A DNA stretch of 36,577 bases from an uncultured Treponema sp. (GTDB lineage: Bacteria; Spirochaetota; Spirochaetia; Treponematales; Treponemataceae): contig CALDIB010000102.1 of the NCBI GenBank assembly GCA_937902125.1, positions 1-36,577 of the forward strand, written 5' to 3'. Every line of letters starts with the position of its first letter. The stretch's first letter is position 1. A program made the position numbers and the translations under genes. Shown here piece after piece: positions 16,236-23,898 of this stretch. The notes beneath the pieces were generated by a model that worked only from the letters and a program-made list of their open reading frames with translations, was not told where the DNA came from and ran no database searches.

Positions 16236-18863
16236 TTATTTTGTAATATCATATTCCAACTGTTTTTTCGACATCTTGAATGTATTTGCTAGATTATCAC
16301 GTTGTTTTTGAGTTATATGATGCTTATCTGTGTAATCCTTTAAAAATGCTTGTAACAAAAATTGAACATTTTTTGGCATTTCCGGGAAAGTTTTTTTTAA
16401 TTCATCAAAAGGCAATTCTTTTTTATACCACATTAATCCATGTACATAGATACAGAAATTAATAGGATTGTGTTCTTGCTCGACAATTGGCTTAATCAGT
16501 TCCTCAATTAAGTGATTTGCACTTAAAGCATCTGATATTCTGTAAATTGTTGCATATACACTGATAAAATTCATATTTGCGAACATAGAATAAGCCGTGG
16601 CTTTTATTTGAGCAGTGCTGACTATCCCCTGTTTTTCAATATTTTGTTTAAGCACTTCAATAAATTCATTTTTATATTGTTTGAATGTTGTCAAGAAATA
16701 ACTACAAACTCTTTTATAAGTATTCATTCCAACCGTATAATAATTTACTAATTTTGTTTTTTTAAGTTGTCCATTGTTCTTAACAATCTGACCTAACAAC
16801 TCTACTATCCTGATAGTTTGTTGTAATTTCTTTAGAGCTTCATTTGGAGAAATATCTTCTTCTTTGGACTCCTCATATTTATCTATAGCCCTTGCCTCTT
16901 TTAATCTGTTTTCTTTTGAATTATCAATACTATCTATGATAAATGTCTCTGAATTAGAATACGAGTCTTCTAAAAGTGCAAACTCATCAGCTGTCAATTT
17001 TGCTTCAGGATAATCATTATATAATTTATCAGCCCTTGTACATATTTCATTAAAAAAGGTTTCGTTTTTTAGATGGTGTACAACAAAAATTGAAATATAG
17101 TAGTTTTGTTTTTCATAAAGAGAATCCAATAAAGAAAGAGCCAATGATTGAATCTCTTTTGATTCATTATAATTCTCTGCAATATATTTTCCAAGGAAAT
17201 AATAATATGAATAATGATTTGAGAATGTATACTGCCCAAAACTAATATCAAGACAGAAAATTGCTGATTCATTGAAAGTATCGATTAATACATCTGGTGT
17301 TCCATTTAAAGTGTATTCTTCCTTATATTCTAGAATAATCGCTTTCAATTCACTTTCAGATAGATAGTTTTTCTGACTGATATAAAGTTGATATGATATA
17401 AAACTGAAAATACCGATATAATTAGAAACTTCCTGATCATGTATATCAATATACTTTAATTGCAAATTTACTAGCATTTCATAACATCTTGCTTTGGATG
17501 TAATTTTATCATTTGGATTTTCCGCATAATCCTTTTTTGCAAGAAGAATTGTCAGTACATAAAAAGGAGTGTATGGTATCAAACCTGATAAAAGTGTTTG
17601 ATTTACAAATTGCTTTAAGTCGTCAAAAAGTTGATAGTTTTTATTATGATTTTCTGCATCAACAAAGTCAATCCATTTATTAATTAATTCAGCTCGTTTT
17701 TCATGGCCTAAAGTTTTTATTTCATAGAATGAAAAATCTTTCAAAAGATTAATCTTTTCAATACACTCATTGAAAATTGAATTTGCGAATAAAATTACAT
17801 TGGATCTATCGGAAAGATTATCTATAAATTTTTTTTGTTGTGAATCATTCCACAAATTAAAATTATCCAAAATTAAAACAATATACTTATCTAAATCCTT
17901 ATTATATTTCTGGGTATACTGCCTATTAAAATTCTCTTGCACCAGATTATTATATAATTTAGGAACTCCTTTTTTACAAGAAAAATAGATAGGAAGAAGT
18001 TTCCTAGAATTAAATAAATCATCAATATATTTTTTTGCTAATGAAGTTTTCCCGGTTTGATCATCCCCGAGTATTAATATTTTTCCCTTTTGCTTAATAT
18101 AATTATTGATTAGAACTTTTGAATCTATTTTACTTTTATTTTTGTTACCTATCTTTTGATATAATAAATACGGATACACGAAAAATGTTGATAAGTTATT
18201 TGGTTTTGATTTATCAGGATAAACAAAATCACATTTTTCCAATAATTCTTTGTGAATATCCTTAAATGTAAACTCTATTAACTCTGGTAAATCTTTTTTT
18301 TCTGGAAGTTTCATATCTGCTGAATAATTTAGATAAATTTTATTAATATAGTCTTTTGTATTAAAACAAAATGAATCAAATTTCGAGAGATCAACCTCAT
18401 TCTGAATGTCATTAATAAAATCTTGACTTAAGCCATAGACAAAATTCTGATTATCATTTATTTCTATTAAAGTTTTCAGAGGGTCAGAATCCAAATTTCT
18501 TGCACAATTATTTACACCATCGCCAATCCATGTTTTAGCAGTTTCATTCAAGTTTTTATCTGGTTTTACAGTATCTCGATTTACTGCTGCTCGTAAGCGA
18601 ATAACATTTTGCTTAGCTAATGTAGTTTTTATATCTTCAAGGAAACTAAGTATATTCCCAAAATTTCCTGAGTCGATTACAATATAACAGCCACCACCGG
18701 TATCAGGAGTTCCAATATTATTAAATCCCTTTTCTATTTCAGGATAAGGCTTTATACATTTTTGCAAAGTTTTTCTCAGAACATCTCTTTTAATGAGCAT
18801 TTCTTCAATATTTTCTGAACCAGAATAATGTTTAATATCAAATCCAATAATCGTAGCTTTCAT
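16236..18863 (-). CDS. Cyclase-like domain fused to a NACHT/STAND-type NTPase, candidate defence protein
   Basis: An AT-rich gene for 875 residues. Residues 1-150 resemble a class III nucleotide cyclase: IIGFDIKHYS with metal ligand Asp9, DTGGGCYIVID (54-64) where family members have GDG, and VNNCAR (117-122) matching the transition-state Asn/Arg block. The second metal-binding Asp is replaced by Gly57, so catalysis is doubtful and nucleotide sensing is possible. Residues 255-400 hold an NTPase with P-loop GDDQTGKTS (266-274) and Walker B YIVLILDNF (Asp333). FGQYTFSNHYSYYYFLGKYI near 565 resembles the end of NACHT-type modules. The rest is a long helical region. AAGGAAGGAG precedes the ATG. 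It starts three bases after the hsdS remnant and is followed by the AlbA-type gene. The architecture suggests an antiphage STAND sensor; the trigger and effector step are unknown. Confidence 0.75.
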   Translation of the reverse strand: MKATIIGFDIKHYSGSENIEEMLIKRDVLRKTLQKCIKPYPEIEKGFNNIGTPDTGGGCYIVIDSGNFGNILSFLEDIKTTLAKQNVIRLRAAVNRDTVKPDKNLNETAKTWIGDGVNNCARNLDSDPLKTLIEINDNQNFVYGLSQDFINDIQNEVDLSKFDSFCFNTKDYINKIYLNYSADMKLPEKKDLPELIEFTFKDIHKELLEKCDFVYPDKSKPNNLSTFFVYPYLLYQKIGNKNKSKIDSKVLINNYIKQKGKILILGDDQTGKTSLAKKYIDDLFNSRKLLPIYFSCKKGVPKLYNNLVQENFNRQYTQKYNKDLDKYIVLILDNFNLWNDSQQKKFIDNLSDRSNVILFANSIFNECIEKINLLKDFSFYEIKTLGHEKRAELINKWIDFVDAENHNKNYQLFDDLKQFVNQTLLSGLIPYTPFYVLTILLAKKDYAENPNDKITSKARCYEMLVNLQLKYIDIHDQEVSNYIGIFSFISYQLYISQKNYLSESELKAIILEYKEEYTLNGTPDVLIDTFNESAIFCLDISFGQYTFSNHYSYYYFLGKYIAENYNESKEIQSLALSLLDSLYEKQNYYISIFVVHHLKNETFFNEICTRADKLYNDYPEAKLTADEFALLEDSYSNSETFIIDSIDNSKENRLKEARAIDKYEESKEEDISPNEALKKLQQTIRIVELLGQIVKNNGQLKKTKLVNYYTVGMNTYKRVCSYFLTTFKQYKNEFIEVLKQNIEKQGIVSTAQIKATAYSMFANMNFISVYATIYRISDALSANHLIEELIKPIVEQEHNPINFCIYVHGLMWYKKELPFDELKKTFPEMPKNVQFLLQAFLKDYTDKHHITQKQRDNLANTFKMSKKQLEYDITK

Positions 18864-18866
18864 ACT

Positions 18867-18953
18867 TCATCTCCTTCCTTTATTTATATTTTCAATTTTA
18901 CCACTCATGAGTCGTGGCAACAACAGGTCGCATTGCTGGGTTAGGTTATCAAA
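18867..18953 (-). pseudogene. hsdS: 3' remnant of a type I restriction specificity gene
   Basis: This frame reads FDNLTQQCDLLLPRLMSGKI and then ENINKGRR before the stop. The LLLPRLMSGKI ending is the characteristic C-terminus of HsdS subunits, which recognise DNA in type I restriction systems. Only about 28 codons remain. Upstream the sequence runs into the PIN-toxin remnant without a start codon of its own, and the stop is three bases before the start of the cyclase-like/NTPase gene, so that gene once followed hsdS directly. Confidence 0.75.
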
Positions 18954-18985
18954 AGAATTGTATGCGTATCCAACAAATATCGCAT
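18941..18985 (-). pseudogene. Truncated PIN-domain (VapC-type) toxin, first 14 codons
   Basis: The ATG overlaps the antitoxin stop codon as TGATG, the usual layout for this pair. It reads MRYLLDTHTILL, the standard N-terminus of PIN toxins with the first catalytic Asp, then I-T and stop. The remaining roughly 110 residues, including the other acidic residues, are missing. The frame breaks where hsdS-derived sequence begins, so the toxin cannot be active. Confidence 0.85.
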
Positions 18986-19203
18986 CACATATACTCCGCA
19001 AATTCTTCCAACGGCTCGTCAAAATCCGAGAACATGTAAAACGGCTCATTTTTCCATACGCCGTACATTGACTTTTTGGGAACATTTGCTTCACTTTGCT
19101 TTTTTGAAAAAACCAGAGACAAGCGCGACAACAATAAAACGCATTGGTCAAAAGAGAAATTGTCAACTTCTGTCATCAAAGAATTAAACACCGCGTCTGA
19201 CAT
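18985..19203 (-). CDS. DUF2281-type antitoxin, now without a functional toxin
   Basis: A 72-residue acidic protein whose C-terminus, MFSDFDEPLEEFAEYM, is the toxin-binding tail typical of DUF2281 antitoxins encoded just before PIN toxins. The N-terminal half (SDAVFNSLMTEVDNF, then a leucine-rich helix) is the presumed dimerisation part. The ATG at 19203 directly follows TTG and has no ribosome-binding site. An extended -10 element ends seven bases upstream, so the transcript is probably leaderless. The gene now heads the operon carrying the cyclase-like/NTPase gene, the AlbA-type gene and pyrC, and may still autoregulate that promoter. Confidence 0.85.
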   Translation of the reverse strand: MSDAVFNSLMTEVDNFSFDQCVLLLSRLSLVFSKKQSEANVPKKSMYGVWKNEPFYMFSDFDEPLEEFAEYM

Positions 19204-19210
19204 CAAGAAA

Positions 19211-19228
19211 AGTGTAACATATTTTTGT
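19211..19228 (-). promoter_or_regulatory. Extended -10 promoter of the antitoxin operon
   Basis: TG-T-TACACT (about 19219-19211) with no clear -35 hexamer. The 16 bases ACAAAAATATGTTACA on the minus strand (19228-19213) are identical to those across the -10 of the DUF4143 gene. Start of transcription is predicted at or next to the ATG. Confidence 0.62.
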
Positions 19229-19269
19229 TTGTTTATCTAGCGTTTTTAAATTCGATCTTATATAGATAT

Positions 19270-19298
19270 AAAAAAAGGAGCCGTTTCCGGCTCCTTTT
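19270..19298 (-). terminator. Intrinsic terminator after pyrI
   Basis: On the minus strand AAAAGGAGCC and GGCTCCTTTT form a 10-bp stem with a six-base loop, followed by further T residues. It ends pyrBI transcription before the antitoxin gene, so the downstream genes, pyrC included, need another promoter. Confidence 0.92.
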
Positions 19299-19302
19299 GA
19301 TT

Positions 19303-19752
19303 CTACAATTCTACCGCCTCTCCCTGCGGGCCGGCCTTGTACAAGGTGTCGCAGTATTCGCAGCGGTAAAGGGCTCGGGTCCTGTCAACCAAGTGGAAGC
19401 TTTGCGGAACGTATTTTTCGCTAGCGGTGATGCAGCGGGGGTTTTTACAATGGATTACGCCTGTCACTTTTTGCGGAAGCTCCATCTTGATTTTTTCGAC
19501 AATCTTTTCGTCCTTGATCACGTTCACTGTGATGTTTGGGTCGATAAAGCCAAGGACTGAATAATCAATGTTGATGATGTTGTCAATTTTGATGATGTCT
19601 TTTTTTCCGCCCTTTTTGGACTGAACGTTCATCACAAGCGCCGCGGTAAAACGGGCGTTGGAAAGTCCCAGCCAGTTAAAAATCTTTGGGCCAAAGCCCG
19701 CGCAAATGTGGTCAATGACCAAACCGTTTTTTATCGTTTCTACGTTCAGCAT
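19303..19752 (-). CDS. pyrI: Aspartate carbamoyltransferase regulatory subunit
   Basis: The allosteric partner of PyrB, binding CTP/ATP in its N-terminal half and clamping catalytic trimers through a zinc domain. It has 149 residues (E. coli 153). The N-terminal half shows GLVIDHICAGFGPKIF and the strand NITVNVI. The C-terminal zinc ribbon has four cysteines at 102, 107, 131 and 134 (HCKNPRC ... CEYC). GGGAGTAG lies before the ATG. It follows pyrB after about 100 bases that contain a nested hairpin, and is followed by a strong terminator. Confidence 0.96.
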   Translation of the reverse strand: MLNVETIKNGLVIDHICAGFGPKIFNWLGLSNARFTAALVMNVQSKKGGKKDIIKIDNIINIDYSVLGFIDPNITVNVIKDEKIVEKIKMELPQKVTGVIHCKNPRCITASEKYVPQSFHLVDRTRALYRCEYCDTLYKAGPQGEAVEL

Positions 19753-19779
19753 GTTTCTACTCCCATAAAAATTAAGATG

Positions 19780-19838
19780 CGAGTTTTAACGGTTTTCGCT
19801 TGCGAAAATTGCCGCCGCCGCGTCAAAGTTAAAACTCG
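19780..19838. promoter_or_regulatory. Nested inverted repeats between pyrB and pyrI
   Basis: An outer 11-bp perfect pair, CGAGTTTTAAC (19780-19790) and GTTAAAACTCG (19828-19838), encloses TTTTCGC-TT-GCGAAAA (19793-19808). A third small palindrome, CACAGG-GAA-CCTGTG (19855-19869), overlaps the pyrB stop. On the minus strand this could fold in the pyrB-pyrI mRNA and set the subunit ratio or mRNA stability. No U-run makes it a clear terminator. Confidence 0.65.
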
Positions 19839-19853
19839 TTATCATAGCCAAGG

Positions 19854-20777
19854 TCACAGGGAACCTGTGAGTTTTGCGATGAGGCTCATTCGCGCGTACA
19901 TTCCAAATTTAACTTGTTTAAAATACGCGGCGCGAGGGTCGTCGTCAACCTCGTAAGAAATTTCGTTCACGCGAGGAAGAGGATGCAAAACAATCATGTC
20001 TTTTTTTGCAAGTTTCATTTTTTCTTTGTCCAAAATATAGCTGTCCTTTAGGCGGATGTAGTCCTGCTCGTTAAAGAAGCGCTCCTTTTGAACGCGGGTC
20101 ATGTAAAGGATGTCGGCCTTGTCAATCACGTCTTCCATTCGCTCGGCGCATTCGTACTGAACGCCCGCGGGCTTTAGGATGTCTTCTATCATGTATTCTG
20201 GAACAGCCAATTCTTTGGGGCTTACAAAAATAAATTTGTTGCCGGGATAGCGGCACATCGCTTGCGTCAAAGAGTGAACGGTGCGGCCAAACTTTAAGTC
20301 GCCTACAAAGCAAACCGTTTGATTTTCGTAGCTGCCCCGCAGTCTTCGTATCGTCAAAAGGTCGGTGAGCGTTTGCGTCGGGTGAAAGTGGCCGCCGTCG
20401 CCTGCGTTGATTATCGGGCAGTCAGAATATTTTGAGGCCAAGAGCACCGCGCCTTCCTTGGGGCTTCTCATCGCGATTACGTCCGCGTAGCTGGAAACAA
20501 CGCGAATGGTGTCGGCCAAGATTTCGCCTTTAGTGGTGGAAGTGTAGCTCGCGTCGGCAAAGCCTTCCACCGCTCCGCCCAAGCGAAGCATGGCAGCCTC
20601 AAAGCTTAGGCGCGTGCGGGTGCTTGGCTCAAAAAAAAGCGCCGCAAGAATTTTCCCGCGGCACACATCTTTAAAAGAATTTGGATCAACAATAATTTGT
20701 TCTGCCAGCGAACAGATTTCTTCAATCTCCGCCACCGACAAATCGTCAGGCTGAATTACATGACGCCCTTTTAGCAT
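19854..20777 (-). CDS. pyrB: Aspartate carbamoyltransferase catalytic subunit
   Basis: Joins carbamoyl phosphate to aspartate in the committed step of pyrimidine synthesis. It has 307 residues (E. coli 311). The carbamoyl-phosphate loop FEPSTRTRLSFE is at 49-60, the 80s loop STTKGE at 80-85 with Lys83, HPTQTLTD at 132-139, DLKFGRT for aspartate binding near 160, HPLPRVNE at 265-272 and DDDPRAAYFKQ at 278-288. AAGGAG lies before the ATG and a 17-base-spaced promoter precedes it. With pyrI it forms a two-gene operon giving the CTP-regulated holoenzyme. Confidence 0.97.
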   Translation of the reverse strand: MLKGRHVIQPDDLSVAEIEEICSLAEQIIVDPNSFKDVCRGKILAALFFEPSTRTRLSFEAAMLRLGGAVEGFADASYTSTTKGEILADTIRVVSSYADVIAMRSPKEGAVLLASKYSDCPIINAGDGGHFHPTQTLTDLLTIRRLRGSYENQTVCFVGDLKFGRTVHSLTQAMCRYPGNKFIFVSPKELAVPEYMIEDILKPAGVQYECAERMEDVIDKADILYMTRVQKERFFNEQDYIRLKDSYILDKEKMKLAKKDMIVLHPLPRVNEISYEVDDDPRAAYFKQVKFGMYARMSLIAKLTGSL

Positions 20778-20803
20778 TGGTCATTCTCCTTGGAATTTTT
20801 TCC

Positions 20804-20832
20804 ATTTTACTAAAAACCGCCCTTTTGCGCAA
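20804..20832 (-). promoter_or_regulatory. Promoter of pyrBI
   Basis: TTGCGC and TAAAAT on the minus strand with a 17-base spacer. The start is expected near 20797, giving a leader of about 20 bases with an AAGGAG site. The leader is too short for a pyrBI-type attenuator peptide. Confidence 0.7.
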
Positions 20833-20985
20833 GCGGAAATATCGGATGACCTTAGGACAAGCACAATTTGAAGCAGTAAAAAAAATGCGCAAGCGGCATG
20901 CATGATTTCAGCCGCAGCGCGAAGCGATGTCGGCTGGAAATTAATTTGACGCGCTAAAGCCGCAAGGCTATGTCGCGCTCATAGC

Positions 20986-21014
20986 GTTTTATGCGGCTTT
21001 AGTCCGCATAAAAC
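20986..21014 (-). terminator. Perfect hairpin at the mnmE stop codon
   Basis: GTTTTATGCGG (20986-20996) and CCGCATAAAAC (21004-21014) form an 11-bp stem with a seven-base loop, overlapping the last base of the mnmE stop. One arm also pairs with TAAAGCCGCA upstream (about 20955-20964), so alternative folds exist. No long U-run follows, so it may protect the mRNA end rather than terminate. Confidence 0.6.
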
Positions 21015-22480
21015 TATTTTCCCACGCAAAAATTGCTGAAGACGCTTTCCAAAATGTCATCGGCGGTCACGCGGCCTGTAAGTTCTCCCAAAAGGTCCAG
21101 CGCGTCCTCAATGTCCTGAACCGCCGCGTCCAACGAATATCCCTTTTGCAAAGTCGCGGCGTGACAAAGGCTTTCCAAAGCGCTTTCAACCAAACGCCTT
21201 TGACGCTCGCTTCCCAAACCGGCCTGGCTTCGCTCCGACTCGCCGCCTTTAAGCAAAATGCCTTTTGCCGCCGCCACCAAGTCTTGAACGCCCTCACCGT
21301 TTTTCGCGCTGACAAAAACTTCCGCGGCAAGGCTTGGAATTTCTTTTTTGGCGTTTTCAAAAAAAGCGCCGGCCAATTTTTTTCTAGCCTCGCCCGCCTT
21401 GTCAATTTTGTTCCAAACAAAAATCGCAGGCTCCCTTCCGCCCCGCAAAAAATCAAGGTCAAGGCTCGCCGCGTCCTCGTTTATGTCGGCCAAGTAAAGA
21501 ATCAAGTCGGCCTCTGCGCTCAATTCCTTGGCGCTTTGAACTCCCCGGGCTTCAATTTCGTCGCTGGTCGCTCTAAAGCCCGCGGTGTCAAAAAGCCGCG
21601 CCGGAATTCCGTCCAGACTAATCCAGCTTTCTATCCAATCTCTGGTGGTTCCTTCAATGTCGCTTACAATCGCTCGCTCTTCTTTTAAAAGGCTGTTGAA
21701 CAGGCTGGACTTTCCGGCGTTGGTTTTTCCGCAAAGAACGACGCGGGCGCCTTCTTGGTAAAGCTTTTCGCTTTTCCATGTGGAAGAAAGAGTCCTTAGG
21801 CTTTCAATGGCGGCCAGCAATTTTGATTGGTCGTACGAATCGGCGATTGTCTCTTCGTCTTCTGGATATTCAATCTCAACTTCAATTTGAGCCAAAGTGT
21901 CCACCAAAGATTTTTGAATCCGCTCTATTTCAGCGTAAAGATTTCCTGCAAGACGGCCCGCGGCCTTTTGGCTTGAAGCGCTTGTCCGGCTGTCGATAAT
22001 TTCACGGACTGCCTCCGCCTTGGTCAAATCAGTCTTTCCGTTGATAAAGGCTCGAAATGTGAACTCGCCCCTCTCGGCCTGCCTGAATCCGCTTCGCAAA
22101 AGCAAGTTGAAAATTTTTGTCACAACCGCCGTTCCGCCGTGGCAAGAAATTTCCGCCATCTCTTCGCCGGTAAAGGATTTTGGAGCGCGGAACACCGACA
22201 CCAAAACTTCGTCGATTCGCGCGGCGTTTTTTTTGTCTTGCGACAAATCTTGACCGCTTCCTGCGATTTCTGAAAGCCCGTCATTTTGCGGCTCCACAAT
22301 CCAACCGTAAACGATTGTGTTTCCGGCCGCTTGGTTCAAGGCCTTTGGGCGGGAAAAAATTTTTGATAAAAGTTGAATGGAGTTTTTGCCCGATAAACGA
22401 ATAAGGCCGAGAGCGGCTGGCGCCAGCGCTGTGGCAACCGCCGCAATCGGCTCTTCGGGCGTGTAGCCTGTGTTGTCCAA
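21014..22480 (-). CDS. mnmE: tRNA modification GTPase MnmE
   Basis: With MnmG it builds the carboxymethylaminomethyl group at U34 of certain tRNAs. It has 488 residues against the usual 450-460. The N-terminal tetrahydrofolate-binding domain is followed by helices and an inserted Ras-like G domain: G1 GKTNAGKS (251-258), G2 in EGTTRD, G3 DTAGFR (298-303) and G4 NKID. The essential C-terminal motif is CVGK (485-488), a variant of CIGK that keeps the cysteine. The extra length is mainly an acidic/polar insert at about 64-88. It lies two bases after the HD-GYP-like gene, so the two are co-transcribed. Confidence 0.96.
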   Translation of the reverse strand: MDNTGYTPEEPIAAVATALAPAALGLIRLSGKNSIQLLSKIFSRPKALNQAAGNTIVYGWIVEPQNDGLSEIAGSGQDLSQDKKNAARIDEVLVSVFRAPKSFTGEEMAEISCHGGTAVVTKIFNLLLRSGFRQAERGEFTFRAFINGKTDLTKAEAVREIIDSRTSASSQKAAGRLAGNLYAEIERIQKSLVDTLAQIEVEIEYPEDEETIADSYDQSKLLAAIESLRTLSSTWKSEKLYQEGARVVLCGKTNAGKSSLFNSLLKEERAIVSDIEGTTRDWIESWISLDGIPARLFDTAGFRATSDEIEARGVQSAKELSAEADLILYLADINEDAASLDLDFLRGGREPAIFVWNKIDKAGEARKKLAGAFFENAKKEIPSLAAEVFVSAKNGEGVQDLVAAAKGILLKGGESERSQAGLGSERQRRLVESALESLCHAATLQKGYSLDAAVQDIEDALDLLGELTGRVTADDILESVFSNFCVGK

Positions 22481-22482
22481 AG

Positions 22483-23898
22483 TTAGATGACTTTTTCCAA
22501 GAGGCTGATGATTTTAGGATCGTAGATTCCGTCTTTGGACTTCATTTCCTTTATGGCCGCGTCGCTGTCCATAATTCCGCGGTAAGCGCGCTTGCTTGTA
22601 AGAGAAATGTAGCTTTCGCACACGCGAATGATGCGCGCGATGAAAGGAATCTTCGCTCCGCTCAAGCCGGCAAGGTAGCCCTTTCCGTCCATGTTCTCGT
22701 GGTGGAATTCGGCGGCCTGCAAGAATATGGGCCGAATCTGCTCGGGAACAAAGTCAAAGTGATCGGCGGCCATGTGAACGTGTTCGCGAATCTTTTGGCG
22801 CTCAGTCATTGTAAGCTCGCTGGCTGTCAAGATGCTCTTGGGAACTGAGAGGAAGCCCGCGTCGTAAACCATTCCGGCGCAATAGCAAACAAGCGCCACA
22901 TCGTGGTTGAGCTTGGCTTCGTTGCAAATCTTGAGGACAAGTTCCGAAACCTTGCGGCTTGTTCTTTGACGGAAAGTGTATTTGTCGATTTTGTCGCCAA
23001 GCGCGAAGCACTTGTTCTGCAAGTCGGCCAGCATCTTTCTGTTTTCCACAGTGGAAAAGAATTCCATAATTTGCTTTGTGGTCTCGTCGTCCTTTCCAAT
23101 CAAGGCGGCGGCGGCCAAAGAGCGCTTCTTTGAATCTTCGGCGGCTTTGGCGGCCAAATCCGGATTCTCTTGGAAATCCTGTCCCATAGAAGAGATGACT
23201 TCCATTGAAGTTTCAAAGTGAGCCTGGGCCTGCTTTCTTCTCTTGTAGTTCTTGTAAACGATTACAATCAAGACGATTACGACGATGACGAGCATTACGC
23301 CCACGGCCAAAATCGCGATTTTAAGGGCGCGGTCTTTTTTGGCCATTTCAATTTCGGCAAGCTCCAACTTTATTTGGGCTACGGTCACGCGGCCGGCAAC
23401 AACGTCAAAAAGCTCGTTCTGCTTTTTTTCAAGGTATTCAATTCTGTCGTTGATTTTGGCCCACTTGCCGTTTTTGCTGTCGGTGTACTTTTGGCGCTCG
23501 GCGGCAAGGGCTTCAAGCTCGCTTTCAAAAATCGTTTCGACAACATTGAAAATTCTTTGGCTTGCGGCCTGGGGATGAAGCTCAAGCTGCAAGACGTATT
23601 TGTCAAAAGCCTTGGCGTTCACGCGGCCGTCGTTCGCGGCGGCTTCCTTTTGCATGGACTCCACATAGTCGTAGTAAGCGGCTTCCGCCATAAGGCGAAC
23701 GCTTTCAGGGAAAGCCTTTTGGTTTTCCTTCAAGTCAATGGCTTGGTTGATTGACTCAATGGCCTTGGCGTAATTTCCGCTGTTGTAAAGTTCCTGCGTG
23801 CGTTGCAAAATCGCTTCGTTCTCCTGTGCGAACGCAGTTCCAACAAAGAGCGCGGCTGCAAAAAAAACTGCCGCCATTACAAGACTTTTAGTTTTCAT
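22483..23898 (-). CDS. Membrane protein with a degenerate HD-GYP domain
   Basis: A 471-residue protein with a signal peptide cut near AFA-Q (24/25), a periplasmic helical part with TPR-like repeats (about 30-110), a coiled region, one transmembrane helix (about 193-217) and a cytoplasmic HD-GYP-like domain. The domain keeps AEFHHENMDGKGYLAGLSG (HHE and GYP-like segment, about 393-411) and ARIIRVCESYISLTSKRAYR. The catalytic HD dyad is replaced: YDAGF (about 343) stands where HDIGK is normal, and the preceding helix lacks its usual His. It therefore probably binds, rather than cleaves, cyclic di-GMP, or has lost that function. Its ATG overlaps the stop of the upstream gene (ATGA), and mnmE follows. 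Confidence 0.85.
   Translation of the reverse strand: MKTKSLVMAAVFFAAALFVGTAFAQENEAILQRTQELYNSGNYAKAIESINQAIDLKENQKAFPESVRLMAEAAYYDYVESMQKEAAANDGRVNAKAFDKYVLQLELHPQAASQRIFNVVETIFESELEALAAERQKYTDSKNGKWAKINDRIEYLEKKQNELFDVVAGRVTVAQIKLELAEIEMAKKDRALKIAILAVGVMLVIVVIVLIVIVYKNYKRRKQAQAHFETSMEVISSMGQDFQENPDLAAKAAEDSKKRSLAAAALIGKDDETTKQIMEFFSTVENRKMLADLQNKCFALGDKIDKYTFRQRTSRKVSELVLKICNEAKLNHDVALVCYCAGMVYDAGFLSVPKSILTASELTMTERQKIREHVHMAADHFDFVPEQIRPIFLQAAEFHHENMDGKGYLAGLSGAKIPFIARIIRVCESYISLTSKRAYRGIMDSDAAIKEMKSKDGIYDPKIISLLEKVI

Noticed and set aside
18954..19166. Coding sequence for a full 99-residue protein in the hsdS frame
   Set aside because: Only its last part (HsdS tail) has meaning; the upstream part runs antisense to nothing and overlaps the real antitoxin gene in another frame.
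20986..21014. Classical rho-independent terminator for mnmE
   Set aside because: The stem is perfect but is not followed by a T-run, so I list it only as a hairpin that may act at the mRNA end.
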